Notes: generated from the letters alone by a model not told the origin. A DNA stretch of 64,000 nt from Fusarium oxysporum f. sp. lycopersici 4287 (GCF_000149955.1 NC_030988.1:5429710-5493709); one strand, 5' to 3'; shown: positions 1 to 13,426, numbered from the stretch's first letter. A program made the numbers and translations.

Positions 1-87
1 ATCTCCTTTATATATCTCTCCTTTATACTCTTTATAAATCCTTATATAAATAGCACTCGAGCAAGATAGCTTTCCATAGCCTAATAT

Positions 88-114
88 AACCCTATCCTAA
101 CCCTAACCCTAACT
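88..114. repeat. telomere-like CCCTAA units
   Basis: About four units of CCCTAA/CCTAAC, one imperfect, lie 88 bases from the window start in the orientation expected at the left end of a chromosome. They sit exactly where the Copia-like reading frame stops resembling a protease. About 87 bases of AT-rich sequence lie beyond them, so they are interstitial in this assembly. Confidence 0.75.
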
Positions 115-382
115 CTCGCAATCTGAGAAGAGAGGGTCCTTGAGGTCCTTGAACGCGAATATCCACGTTCCCGTACCCGTGAATGGCCACTGGTGACTCC
201 CCTGCGTAGACGAAGTCTCCAGACGGTGCCGGTCGGTAGTTGAGGAACCTGCACACTTCATTGAAGATATGGATTGTCGATCCAGAGTCAAGGATGGCAG
301 AATGTCTGAGAGGGTAGGGGGCACAGTTGAAGGCTGCGATAAAGTTATGCGTCACTAGGTAGGTTGCCTTGACGTGTGCCAT
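115..382 (-). pseudogene. Copia-type aspartic protease, truncated
   Basis: This follows Gag in the same reading frame, separated only by the TGA at 397-395. It contains the active-site segment LDSGSTIHIFN of retrotransposon aspartic proteases and a downstream block (PVAIHGYGNVDIRV) typical of the fold. Homology stops about ten residues after SLLRL, where the frame runs into the telomere-like repeats and codes only Leu/Gly. The remaining Pol polyprotein is absent, so the fragment cannot be functional. Confidence 0.75.
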
Positions 383-394
383 ACCCCGCCTAAG

Positions 395-1592
395 TCACTC
401 GTCCTGAGTGGTTCTGTCTCTACTTTTGGACAATCGTTTGACTTCCTCCACCAAACCAGTATCGTTCTTGAGACGGTCATTTATTAATCGTTGTATCGCT
501 TGGTTGGGCTCCCATCCTTCGGCTTTCTGGGCTGGGAATAAGTACCAGCAGCCTTTCCAGTCATGGAAACCTAAACATCCTCGACAAGTAGGGCCATCCG
601 GGTTCGGATTGACGGTCGTCTCTGCTCGTTTTCGTTTTATTGATACTCCCCTTCCGCCGCCTCGTGCTCTACGCCCACGGCCTTGGCCTCGCGTATCTCG
701 ATGTGCATAGGATGTTTCGTCCGTCGCCCAATCTGAGGCGTCTCCTTGGACTTCAATAGTGTCATTATCGCGGTCTGTGATTGCAGGTCTGTCGTTCCTG
801 GATGCAGCGCCGTATGTGGCTGCGAATGCGCCTCTCTTGATTCCTGACGGCCTTCCGCTGGGGTTGGCCATCTTGGCCTCATATCGGATGTCGGCAGCCA
901 CCTCTCGATAGTTGAGTGTATTATTGAGGATCTGAGGGCGTCGGTGTTGTCGGAAAGTAGATGCCCAGCTGGGGAGAACGTGGTACATTGCTCGATTCAG
1001 ATCTTCTGCCCAGCATTGCGCGTCAAGAGCATCGGGGACTTTCTTGCTGATCGCTTCGGCCATGGTCGTCTCCCACTGAGTAACCCAGTCGTCGAGCTTG
1101 TTGATTTTTGGGGTTATCTGTACGACTTTGTGGTACTTATCGCGCGCTTCTGGTCGGAGGCGTTCGTTGTATACTACTCCAGATCTTCGTAGCTCTTGAT
1201 ACCACTTATCCAATCGGTCTCCCGTGATGCAGGATGTCTTCTGATACGTGGCCGAGACTGTCTTGAGGACAAACCCGACCAGCTTCTGCTCCTGCTTCTT
1301 TGTCTCTCTATATGCCGTCTCTTTCAGGGAGTAGATCCTGAGGTCGTGCTCGTATTCTGCTCTTCCTTCAGGCGAGAGTTCTCCAATTCGTCGAGGCGGT
1401 ACGTAATCTGAACCAGGCGTCATCGTGCCGCTCTCGGGATCGTCCGGATCCGCTTGTCTGGGGTAGTCCCGGATTTCTGGAAGTTTGCCACAGGTCGTAG
1501 GCGTGTGCCAGTTTCTTGAACTCATTGGACCAGGAATCCCAATCCTCCGGAGACGCGTAGGTGATGGTCCTTTCAGCGTGTTTCGTCGCCAT
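395..1592 (-). pseudogene. Copia-type Gag, frameshifted
   Basis: The most likely start is the ATG at 1592. The first ~35 residues, with a DSWSNEFKKLAHAYDLW segment, resemble the opening of Copia Gag proteins. Near 1495 the frame shifts by one base into a second open frame running to a TGA at 397-395. That frame carries an Arg/Gly-rich RNA-binding tract and a CCHC-like zinc knuckle (CRGCLGFHDWKGC, one residue short between the second Cys and the His), then a charged tail. The shift could be a decay mutation or a sequencing error; a programmed event is less likely because it falls near the N-terminus. The protein would package element RNA. Confidence 0.7.
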
Positions 1593-1802
1593 CGTGATAG
1601 AATGAACCGAAGGTCGTATGCGTTTAGGTGTGCGGGTCGCTGAGATGCAATTGAGACTCTTAATTGTCAAACATGACGTGTATTCGGTTCATTGATGTGA
1701 ATTGGTGTATTCCTGTTGTGTTCTGTTGAAATCTACCCCTTAGAGGTTTTACCATTTCGGCTGTAATCTTAAAGTATCCCTGCTTGCACGTGAGGCCCCA
1801 GC

Positions 1803-2396
1803 ACCTGTTCAACAAGAGTACCCCATTTCGCCATTTGGCAAAGCCTTGACGAGTACCTCGATTTTGACGCAGAACTGGGCGGTGTGGACCAGCGCAAACT
1901 GTTCACCTTCGCCAAAGAAAATATGCCAAAGCTTGGATACAAGGTGCGAGCACACTTGATGAACGCAATGGTGCCAGGTCTCGGAGAGGCGCAGAAGATG
2001 AGTTCAAGTGAGCCAAGCTCTAAGATCAATCTTGATACGCCAGAAGAAGTCGCCAAAAAGCTCAGAAAAGCCGTATGCGTCCCGAAACAGGTTGAAGGAA
2101 ATGGCATCATTGCGTTTATAGAACATGTCATTTTCCACGTCGAGTCACTGAAAACTGGTGGCAAGCCAAGGTTCACAGCTGAAACGCGGGAGGGCGAGGT
2201 TCTAGTCTACGAGGACATTTTCCAGCTGAAGGAGGATTACGAGAGCGATACTCTGACACCACAGATACTCAAACCTGCGTTGATAAAAGCGCTCAATGAT
2301 CTCCTTGGCCCCACTCGGAAGGATTTCGACGCAAATGAGGATTCGAAACGTGTTGCTGATCTAGCTTACCCAGCTGAAGTGAAGCCGGAGGAATAA
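1803..2396 (+). pseudogene. tyrosyl-tRNA synthetase, C-terminal part only
   Basis: The reading frame carries the family segment GGVDQRKLF, a KMSSS ATP-binding loop followed by EPSSKI, and the C-terminal part of the catalytic core up to KRVADLAYP, ending at the TAA at 2394. It matches the cytosolic eukaryotic enzyme that charges tRNA-Tyr. The N-terminal half, including the HIGH-type motif, is missing: upstream coding resemblance fades at about 1800, where the Copia fragment begins. There is no in-frame ATG before the conserved GTG (Val) at 1884, so I read this as a 5'-truncated duplicate or a gene broken by insertion. The identity of the family is strong; the non-functional status is an inference. 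Confidence 0.8.
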
Positions 2397-3082
2397 AGAA
2401 GGAGAAGAAGAATGGAAGCAGATCTCAAAGGCTGCATTTTCGGACCTCAACTCAGAGAGTTAAAGATGAGGTGCCCTAAACAGTAATTTGCTAACCTCTT
2501 CGGAGTAACAGACGAGGATTGGAGTTCCCATTAGCTAAGCCAGGTAGCCAAATTCCACCCCAGACTCAAGTGTTACTGTTTGCTCCAAACATGATCTATC
2601 ATTCGAAATGACCCCGCGTAGCTTAGCTGCAAATAATCGACACTAACCTTTAGAGGAAGACGCGTAAAATCGCATTACTTATTTTCGTGATAGATATATT
2701 TCGCTGTCATGACGTCAACATTATAGACACCACTTGTGGAGATATCATAAGCTTTAGCTATCAATCACGATGATGGTAGCATGAGAGATCAATATTATTA
2801 TGCGTTCTTTCATTAGCCACGTGCGAAAACTTCTTCGGTGCGACTTTCATGTGGGCATCGAATTCGTAGTAAGAAAGGACGCCAAGTAATGCGCCATGCT
2901 TGACGTCATATGGTTCATCGCCCTGCTCTCACTTCCGCCACTAAATACTTTTTATAAGTCCACGAAGCCAACGGAAAATAAAACTCTCTTCTACTGCCAT
3001 TTATCGTGTCTTGACATTTCAACTTCCGTGATTAACATCCTGACTGGACATCACTAGCATCACACCGGCAACATTAACTAAC
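2397..3082. other. intergenic, no gene seen
   Basis: AT-rich sequence with no long open frame, probably holding the 3' region of the synthetase fragment and the promoter of the small gene at 3083. A TATA-like stretch (CTTTTTATAAG) lies near 2947-2957. Confidence 0.5.
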
Positions 3083-3703
3083 ATGGCGGCTAAGAACCCT
3101 GATTCCCTCGTCGGCGAAGGGCCTTTTCATGCCCGCATCAACTCAGCCCAACCTGCAGCAAACAATTGGGTGAGTAGCCGCATACTACCTACTGATTTAA
3201 TTTGCTCAACGTTTCCAGCATAAGCCAGGGAATGAGCAGGGCAACGATGCCGTACCAGAGTACCACGCCGAGACTTTCCCGCCGGGAACTGCACAGCAGA
3301 AAATACATTCCACCCCAATCCCGACAGCAACTACACAACTGAAGCCCTAAACATGCCTGCCCTAGACATGCCAGGCTCGACTTCAAAGGATGTCCACAAC
3401 TCTATTGATAACTTGCACGGCAAACCATTGATCGGCCAAGAGAACCGTGAGATCAGAGGTGTTCATCCTAGAAAGAGAAAGAAGGAGCGCAGTGGCCTGG
3501 AGGGCGTCGGTGCAAGCACGACTTACTCCGTGTTTGATAAGGTGAGGGATACGGTTGCTGATAAGCCCAATGTCGAAAAGGGGCAGAGGGGATATTCTGG
3601 GAAGCTAGAGGGCGGACTGGCTGCTGATGGAGCAGAGTCCATGCCGCCCGTGACAGCAGATGAGCGGGCTGTTCGTGAAGGCCCTCATAAATATACTGCT
3701 TAA
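3083..3703 (+). pseudogene. small fungal protein, one-base frameshift
   Basis: The ATG at 3083 opens a 32-codon exon (MAAKNPDSLVGEGPFHARIN). A 48-nt intron (GTGAGT at 3171, CAG at 3216-3218) leads to an exon that reads naturally to PPGTA. There the frame breaks: continuing in frame gives a stop at 3350, while the next frame reads AENTFHPNPD and stays open to 3703. One missing base near 3294 would explain it. The protein would be hydrophilic, about 165 residues, without signal peptide or membrane segment, and Gly/Pro/charged rich. It resembles small stress- or conidiation-associated fungal proteins, but I cannot name a function. The break may be real or an assembly error. Confidence 0.55.
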
Positions 3704-4244
3704 CGATAAGTTGTCGGTATTAGAACCAAATAACATGCTCTCTTCCTGCATTGTGTCCCATTTAAGGATAGTGTATGTGACAATTGCCTACATCAAGTGT
3801 TGAGAGCTATAAAATTATCTGCTAGCCACGAGATTAAGCTCTAGGCTGCCAACATGTGTAGTTGGGACACGATAAAGAATTAAAAAGGTGACGAGCGGAA
3901 ACGTCAGATAAGATTGTTTCGGCCCATTGGCCCAGATTAACTTTGAACAGCACCCTGAAAATCAAGGATTAACCGAAGCAGCCATATCCATGTAAGTGAT
4001 CGGCCATTTGCTAGTTCCGTCATACTAAGAGCAAAGACTTTATTGGCTGGATGCAGGTCATATCTCATTTTTTGCATTTTGCACAGTATTGGAGTGGGTT
4101 TTGTTTGTTTGTTTGTTTGTTTGTTTGTTTGTATATTTTTCGTCTGGGTGGCTGTAACGAAGCCAGATCTCCTACTGGAGCAAAAGACGTGCTGAGCTAG
4201 CTAGGTACAGGGAAACCCCGCTTCCTTCACCATCCAGCATACCA
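3704..4244. other. intergenic with (GTTT)n microsatellite
   Basis: No gene recognised. About eight GTTT units occupy 4099-4132. The 15-mer AGTATTGGAGTGGGT at 4085-4099 recurs directly at 4764-4778. Confidence 0.6.
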
Positions 4245-4855
4245 ATGGCACAAAAGGTGCTGTATTTCTCAAGCCCGTCACCCGTCAGCGGGTTCGGGGG
4301 CAATCTATTGTCGAACTTTTTCCACCGACCAGAATTCTCTCGCGCATCACTACATCTGCCGACGCAGTCCACAATCTCCAGTAACCAAGTTGTAGCTCGT
4401 AGTCGACTGTCGCGGCGGCAGGGAAAAACCTCGGGAAGGAATCAGAGGCCGACGGTGCGGCTTGCCTTCAAAGGAGAAAAACCCATCGCAATCGGCGTCG
4501 TTGATCGGGAGGATGTCGCTACCGATGCCATGGGCATCGTCCTCCGATATCTAAGGCGTTCTGGTTCTGAGGTGCCGCCATTAGATCCGACAAAGGTGTT
4601 GTCAGAGAAGGCGAACTCTCCAAAATTCCTTCTCTGAAAACTGCTGTTAGGGAGCCGATAGCATCCCCGCAGTTTTGTGTGGTCGCGTGGCCTGCAGAAA
4701 ATCCCGCTCCTAACACGGCACTAACAGTGCGTGCCAAGAAAGAATTTTTACAGGGGAGAGTTGAGTATTGGAGTGGGTATGATTCATTACAACCCTACAG
4801 GGTATGTATACGGAGCATCAAGACAACTCAAGATATCGTCATTTCATTATCACAT
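4245..4855 (+). other. unrecognised open frames, possibly one broken gene
   Basis: An open frame from ATG 4245 to 4637 codes 130 residues with a plausible segment (KGEKPIAIGVVDREDVATD). From about 4571 a different frame opens and reads protein-like sequence (VREGELSKIPSLKTAVREP, then FCVVAWPAENPAPNTALTV) until about 4855. The two could be halves of one frameshifted or spliced gene. I do not recognise the family and no neighbour suggests a role; chance open frames are a real alternative. Confidence 0.25.
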
Positions 4856-5289
4856 TAACAACGATTCCAAATGAACATAAGGTTTAGTATAGAGTTCCAT
4901 GATTAGAGGGTAGCTTATGTACATAATGACTTTCACTTTCCATCATGTTCTGTAATAAGCGCGGAAACATTTCCCGGCAGTTTTTAGTGCAGTCACCTTC
5001 ATCCTTGAAACACTACTCAATTAGGCAGTTATCTGTCGCATACAAGTAGATTACGTCTCTGCATTCGTAATACTCAGAGCATTTGGACAGGAATAATGAC
5101 AGAGTATGATGGTGCTGGGAGCCTAGACACGTGAAAATGATGGTCATCATGCAAAAACCTGTTGCAAAGAGCCTTGTTCATTGGTCAGCAAGGTGTCTAT
5201 ATAATTTGCCTTAGAAACATACGCCCAGAGTTGGGGGACTCTGCCAAAGCCCATCTCACTTCAATCTTGCCAAAATCCACACTGCCAAA
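4856..5289. other. upstream region of the alpha-glucosidase
   Basis: No coding sequence seen. TATATAA at 5198-5204 lies 86 bases before the alpha-glucosidase ATG and is a plausible core promoter. Confidence 0.45.
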
Positions 5290-7399
<2,110 letters not shown>

Positions 7400-7962
7400 G
7401 GCTATCTGCACTGAGTTTGGTAGCGAAGGTAGCAGATTGCCATTGGTCTTAGTATGAGTGCTCGTTGACTTTGGGGCTACGGAAAGGGCTTATAGGTACA
7501 AGATTGCTTTGATATGGTCAGTAGTCAGTACAGAATGCCACGGATCTTCATCAACATGCATCGAGCTGTGATATCATGCTTTGTACGAGGGAAGGCCCCC
7601 GACTTTGATCACTTGCAGTTGAGACTTGTAGCTGAGAGCGTATATCACCACGGAGAACTTGGCTACTTTGATCACTGGTTCTCCTATGACAGGAGAAATG
7701 AGAAAATAGGATACTCAGGCTTCTGCTTCACCCTTCGTGAGCTTGTCTCGTGCGTGCGGAGGTCGATAGGACGGGGTTTGTTCAAAGCATGTTGGGCTTG
7801 CTCAACGGATGAGTTGCTGCTTCAGCCTTCTAGGTATAGGGGTTTCGCGATGGAGTCTTTGCGAGTTATAGAGTACCATTTAGTTACAACATAATTGGCA
7901 GCGTGAATTAGATTATCAGAGAGTGTACAACGATTATTTACTGTAAATAGGATCTTATAATG
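7400..7962. other. intergenic between convergent genes
   Basis: Separates the 3' ends of the alpha-glucosidase and the glycosyltransferase. A 126-codon open frame at 7514-7894 has no recognisable features and overlaps a dispersed repeat, so I do not call it a gene. Confidence 0.5.
7614..7648 (+). repeat. dispersed repeat, short fragment
   Basis: About 35 bases closely match the end of the 92-bp repeat found at 17051-17142 (same orientation) and 20229-20320 (inverted): all share the order CAGTTGAG, CTTGT, GCTGAGAGC, TATATCA with single differences. Confidence 0.6.
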
Positions 7963-9453
7963 TCAATCTGTATTCCATCCTTGGATATTCGATCCCGTCC
8001 TCATGCCCATCAACCATGTCTCGATATCCGCCTCATTATTACCTTTCAACCATTTCTTTGTTGTATCCCGCACAGTGGCTGAGACCCTCTCATACTCAGA
8101 CCGATCCTGCATGAGCTTGGTGATAGTTTTAACCCATGGCCCTACGTCCTGCTTGGGTACGGTATACCGCCCCGATTCATCGCGTTCGCCGCTGATAGGA
8201 TTTACCGGGATGATATAGTCCAGCCCAATCATTGACTCAGAGAGCGCACCTGAATTTGAAGACACGACTGGGATGCCCCGGAGGTGAGCTTCAACCACCA
8301 CCATGCCCCAGGCCTCGCACCAGAGGGATGGAACGACAAGCACTTTGATATCGCGCCAGAGATCTTTTTCTATTGCACAGCACGGACGGACTCTGCAGAC
8401 TGGTGAGCTGTATTCTCGGTACGCAAGGCTTACTAGATAATGCAGGGCGTACTCACGTCATGTTGGGCAAGTCTTCCATCTGCTTCACAGTTACGTCGTC
8501 GGCGCCCCAACTCATGTAGGTCAGAAACTCCAACTGCGGGCACGCTCTGGCGAGATTCACAAAGATGCACGAGCCCTTGATCGGACAAGGGTTTATCATG
8601 GCAACGAACTTCTTGTCCCAGTTAAAAAGCCGAGTTGGCATCTCGTGGTCCTTACCAACCAGGTACGTCCAGGGATGATGCACCAAGAACCGTGTCTGCA
8701 ACTGGCTGTGCTCAAGGGCGTAGTTCCGAATAGTATCAGACACGCTCCAAATACCATCGAGCTGTTGAAAAAGATCTGCCTCGCGCGTTGTACTTGAATG
8801 ACCAGGTACGCCACCAGCAAAGGGGCCAAAGGGAAGTTGCTCGGCCGTGTGGACAACTGCTATGCGAGACATGGTTAGATGAGCCAGCTCAGAGGCGAGA
8901 CTGGCTTTCATGGATAGACCGTCGTTGGATATAATGTGTGTTGGAGAAAACCGTCTGATTTCCCCTTGCAGGAATGAGATGAAGTCCATGAGCGGCGCCG
9001 ATGACGTTCCCTTCTACGGAGATGGTATTTAGCAATGTTATATCCAGGCCTCCAATGAGATAAGTGATCAATTACCTCGATATACTCGGCTGACATTCTA
9101 GCCAGTTGGTTGGGTGAATCTGCCTTGCCACCAAACACAGCATCAAACGCTTCGCTGTCCAGCGCCAGAGTCTCAACACCATCATCCATGCACAGCTCTT
9201 GCACTTTCACATCTATCCCGGGCTTACCATCTTCTAATCTCATATGCAGCACTGTGGTGCATACTCTCGGATCATGCTCGCCGCTACTATTCATATTCTG
9301 CATGTAATGCTCTACCTCTCCACGGTAGGAGTAGCAGAGTTGGCGGACACGATGACCCCTGGATGAGAGGTAGCGCAGCAGGGCGTTGTTGGCTTTGTAA
9401 CCGCCCGAGGAGGAAAAGAGGCCCTTTGCGGTCTGGCTAAGAAAGACACGCAT
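7963..9453 (-). CDS. GT4-like glycosyltransferase
   Basis: Three exons, 9453-9076, 9013-8457 and 8392-7963, give 454 residues. The protein has the two-domain GT-B layout: an N-terminal domain starting MRVFLSQTAKG, with an SSGGYKANNALLRYL helix, and a C-terminal sugar-nucleotide domain with SLWCEAWGMVVVEAHLRG, which holds the E-x7-E motif of retaining GT4-type enzymes, followed by GIPVVSSNSGALSES. It should transfer a hexose from an activated donor to an unknown acceptor in the cytosol. No transmembrane segment is seen. The start is the ATG that begins the conserved MRVFL strand; in-frame sequence upstream to 9699 is hydrophobic and not family-like. Acceptor specificity cannot be told from sequence. 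Confidence 0.8.
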
Positions 9454-10347
9454 AGTGGCTGTTTCTTTCTCTGGATAGTCACAGTAAGGTGTTGGATAAT
9501 TTTGGAGTGAAGTATAAACAGGAATTATAGCACATAAATATCTAGTTATACCGCTTGGAATTAAATAAAATAATAAAATGAGGTTGCAAGACCAATTAGA
9601 GTGAACCAGCAGCAGACAGGTTCTCATGCACAATAGGGTCAAAATGTCCATAGGTACAAGGTCGAAATTGAATACGTAGAGTTGCAGTAAGTTAGTCAAC
9701 AGTTCTCATCACAGGACCGCATACCAGACCTTCACTGTGACGCAATTGCGACCTCACCTATCAGCCAAATCCACTTCCCCTATGGCACCAAAACATAGAA
9801 AGGAGCTTTAGCCAGTTTTGATGTAATCAACTGTATTCTAGCTATCACTGACAATGGGCTATATTTGATATGTGATAGACGGTCAACATGAGAGATGTGA
9901 TCAAGGCTAATTCTGTCACTGGGGCGTTGAGGGCATTTGACATGCTGCTTGGAGTGTTTCACTATTAAGATGAAAACTCAAGGATAAGATTGGATTTGCA
10001 TACCAAGGTAGGGTATAAGGAAATCGAGAGAATCTATTATCAATTCTTTGTAATCATTTCCATAGAACTGATAATCATGCAAAACGCACTTCTTCTATGT
10101 CAGACGTATGTAAGATTACGCCGAATGCATCGCGAAGACAACATGGTCTCTTGTTCCCAGCCCCTCACGATGCCCTGTCTTGTCAGCGGTGATGAAAAAT
10201 TGATAATCGGACTTACTCAGCTTGAGGGGATTCCGACCAGGGTGTGAATTGAATATATTAACTCTTAGCCTCCTGAATCGGCGGTTTCTGTGATATGGAT
10301 CCCATTATATGCCATCTTGTTGATCGCGCATTCACTAATTGAACATC
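9454..10347. other. intergenic, no gene seen
   Basis: AT-rich stretch between divergent genes. Short open frames (for example 9780-9962 and 9990-10247) lack any family features. Confidence 0.5.
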
Positions 10348-11858
10348 ATGAACTCCTTGCAGCGAGCCCTTTCAAAATTTGCATTAAGCCCAAGTACAGA
10401 CTCTGAACGGCCGGAAACGAATGAAGATGATTTTGTCGAATTCAGGGACGGCGATGTTAAAAATCCAAGGAATTGGTCACTGGCAAGAAAACGGTACATC
10501 ACCTCCATCACCATGTTACTATTGGCAAACGGCAGTATCGCCAGTAGCATCACAGCAGGGAATACTCAGTCAATCACCGAAGAATTTGGCATTTCGAGTG
10601 TTGCTGCCCAGCTCACGACATCACTTTTCCTGCTGGGCTTTTGCGCCGGGCCTTTGCTGTTTGGCCCACTATCCGAATTCTACGGCCGTCAGTGGCTGCT
10701 ACACCTTACCTTCATTCTCTACTTCTGCTTTACGTGCCTGACGGCTTGGCCGCCGAACTTGGGTAGTCTGCTGGTTGGTGGTTTCTTGCTGGATGCTTTG
10801 CTGCAGGTCCCTTTGCCATTGGGCCTGGTGTCCTGGTTGATCTATGGGATAAGTGTGAGTGCGGTAATGCCATGGGCATCTTGATCTGTATATGTTGGAT
10901 CGGCCCGGCCCTGGGTACTGTTATATCTGGGTGCTTTGAGCTGGAGAGGGACTGGCGTTGGTCTATGTATGTTTGTCTCTGGCTTGGATCATTCATCATG
11001 ATTCCTATGCTGACGATTCCTGAAACGCATGGCCCGGCTGTTCTTACACGAAAGGCAAAAATGGCTCGGCAGCAAGGTCACGACGTACAGACCGCAGGGG
11101 AGGCTCCCAGACCAAAGCTGCTTCAGCTCTATAAGACTGCTCTGGCACAACCTTGGGTCCTCGTTCTCGACACTATTTCTCTGCTATGTTGCTTTTACTC
11201 CTGTCTCATTGCTGCTCTACAATATATGCTCTTCAGCATATATCCTATAGTGCTTCAGGAGCTGAGAGGATGGAATACCGCCGTGTCCCAGCTTCCCGTT
11301 CTCGGACAGGCCGTCGGTGCCGTGTTCGGCTTCCTGATGGTGTTTGATCATATGAGGCGTCGCAAGGCAAAGGCGAATACGGGGAGGGAGATGCTTCCAG
11401 AGGACCACATGGTTCTAGCCATGATGGGCGGCGTGGGCTTCCCGATCTCGATGCTCTGGCTGTGTTGGAGCGCCAAGTACAAGTCAGTATACTGTTGCAT
11501 TTTCACAAAAAAGAGACATCGGGACTGACTTTCCACTAGCTCCGTGCATTGGATCGTGCCTACAGCGGGTGGCACGGTTCTGGCGACATGCCTGATGCTG
11601 ATCCATGTGTCCTGCTTTAGTTACATAACTGACTCCTACGCGGACTACGCTGCTTCCGTCATAGCTGCCAATATTGTTGCGAGATGTATCAGCAGTGCGG
11701 GAGCTCCTCTTTTCACTAGGCAGATGTTCGACGCCCTTGGAGTCGGCGACGGAGGGTCGCTTATTGCGGGTGTGGCAGCGCCTCTTGCCGTCATACCATT
11801 CTTGTTCTACCGTTATGGCCACACTATCCGCTCACGCAGCAAATATGCTCTTGCTTGA
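10348..11858 (+). pseudogene. DHA1-type MFS drug/polyamine carrier, frameshifted
   Basis: Begins MNSLQRALSK. After NPRNWSLARKRY come membrane helices and the MFS motif GPLSEFYGR, typical of 12-helix DHA1 proton antiporters (fluconazole/polyamine type). Near 10787-10791 one base appears to be missing: the current frame degenerates and stops at 10884, while the next frame restores CFAAGPFAIGPGVLVDLWD and runs on through CECGNAMGIL. A 57-nt intron (11483-11539) joins the last exon, ending at 11858. Joined, the protein would be about 480 residues. As read it is truncated after roughly four helices, so it is a pseudogene unless the deletion is an assembly error. Confidence 0.75.
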
Positions 11859-13426
11859 GAAGGGCGCCAAAGGCCAAGCAAGATGAATCCACGTGTTTGG
11901 ATGGCGAGACCTTTGTGTAATAGGGGTCCCAAGCAGCGACGTCATTTGAGCGACAGGCAGCGACATCTCAACTTGACTAGAGCTTTTCAAGGGACGCACT
12001 AAATCTCGACGAAACTTTGATCCTACAGCTCCTCGACCCAATAGATTTACAGTAATAAACTCCCGTCCATCACATTGTGACAAACCAAACCTTGCATGTC
12101 GGAGCCGTCTAACTATTCCGCGATGCAACCGTTTGATGTCCAGGGGATCCTCACTCACACCACGTCTCATATCAGATCGTAACACACTGTGGGGCCAGCC
12201 CCCACCCCCAAATGCTACTCTCCGTTGGACTATCCTTTTGCTGATTGGCTTTATGCGTGATTGAGTTCACCGATGGCTGTCCAGGACTTTTGGAGGCTAT
12301 ACCGGAGTCCGGAGCCGTGCGATTTAGGCGTATGATTGGTGGGCGAAATATCGCTCATAACCGTTTAGTCTATCAAGTTCAGTTCATTTGAGTTGGCTGT
12401 ACGACCCTCGCTTGTCAGACTCGTCGTTTATCACATTCCAAAAATCATGCCATGGGCTGAGTGATTGCGTTCTTAAAAAACGACAGTAAGTATGATAGTG
12501 TATTAGTACTGTACACATTGAAGCTGAGGCTCATTATGCCAGGGACTGGAATACAATCTAATTGATCAAATTTTGTAACCGAGGATATATAGCTGCTCTT
12601 GTGTTTCTAATGTCAAAGAGGTTGGTAGGTCCTTGGTTTGTAAAAATTACTCCCAAGTCTTCATGAGGTGTAGATATCTTCTGGGGTTATATGCCTGTCA
12701 GCTTGCAGATCCGTAGCTAGAATACTGAGAACCGGACTTTTGTCATCTGCTTGTGGGTCGAGGGATATTGCATGCAGGATAACGAATCCAATCCAGGTAT
12801 CACTGCGGGGTAACCAGCTGTGCACATTCAAACAACTACCGTATGTATAACTTATTATGGATCGATAACTTTTTGCGATAAGCCATCCAGAAGCGGGGTA
12901 ACTGTGCGCGAACTGAAGGCTTTACATATCATGACGGCTAAATGACAAGATGAGTGTCCTTGCTCATCGTGTCCCTTGCAGCATCAGCACTGCAACACAC
13001 CAGTTTATGTCCTCGGAAGTGGGCTATGCTGTTGTCAAGCCATGTTATTTAAAACAAACGCATCAGATAGCATGCCAAATGTCTGTGATGCTCTATTGAA
13101 CGCCATTTACTCGCTCGCCTGGCTGCTAACTTTTAGGTTAAATCGAGCGGCGGGCTACTGATCAAAACAGACCTGGGTATTTAATGGATAAAGACGGAAG
13201 CAAACGTGTCGGCATTCAAGCAAAGGACATACAAAAAGTGAGTAAGCAGCTGACATAAGCTTGGTTCTCCATTGGATACAGCGAGAGCCCATTACCCGAC
13301 AGCAGTCTTTTGTCTCAGTGTGTGTGCTTTTGTCCCAGATGCTACGACTCTCGCTTTCTTCAACCTGGATTCCTTTTGTCACAGTTCCATATTTGTGTAA
13401 GGTCCCTAACAAACTTCGTTGTAGCA
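11859..13426. other. long intergenic region
   Basis: About 1.5 kb without a supportable gene. The last part probably contains the bZIP promoter and leader; an acceptor-like TTCGTTGTAG lies just before its ATG, so a 5'-UTR intron is possible. Confidence 0.45.

Larger units (their letters stand above)
115..1778 (-). mobile_element. Ty1/Copia-type retrotransposon fragment
   Basis: Gag and the start of the retroviral-type protease are present on the minus strand. Integrase, reverse transcriptase and RNase H are missing because the element ends at the telomere-like repeat. The 5' boundary, near 1670-1780, is set only by where the tyrosyl-tRNA synthetase homology begins; I could not define an LTR or a target duplication. 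Confidence 0.75.

Noticed and set aside
4085..4778. 15-bp direct repeat AGTATTGGAGTGGGT at 4085 and 4764 as element borders
   Set aside because: No inverted termini or coding content between; one such pair can arise by chance in 64 kb.
7514..7894. 126-codon open frame between the maltase and the glycosyltransferase
   Set aside because: No family features, overlaps a dispersed repeat fragment, and lies in the 3' flanks of two convergent genes.
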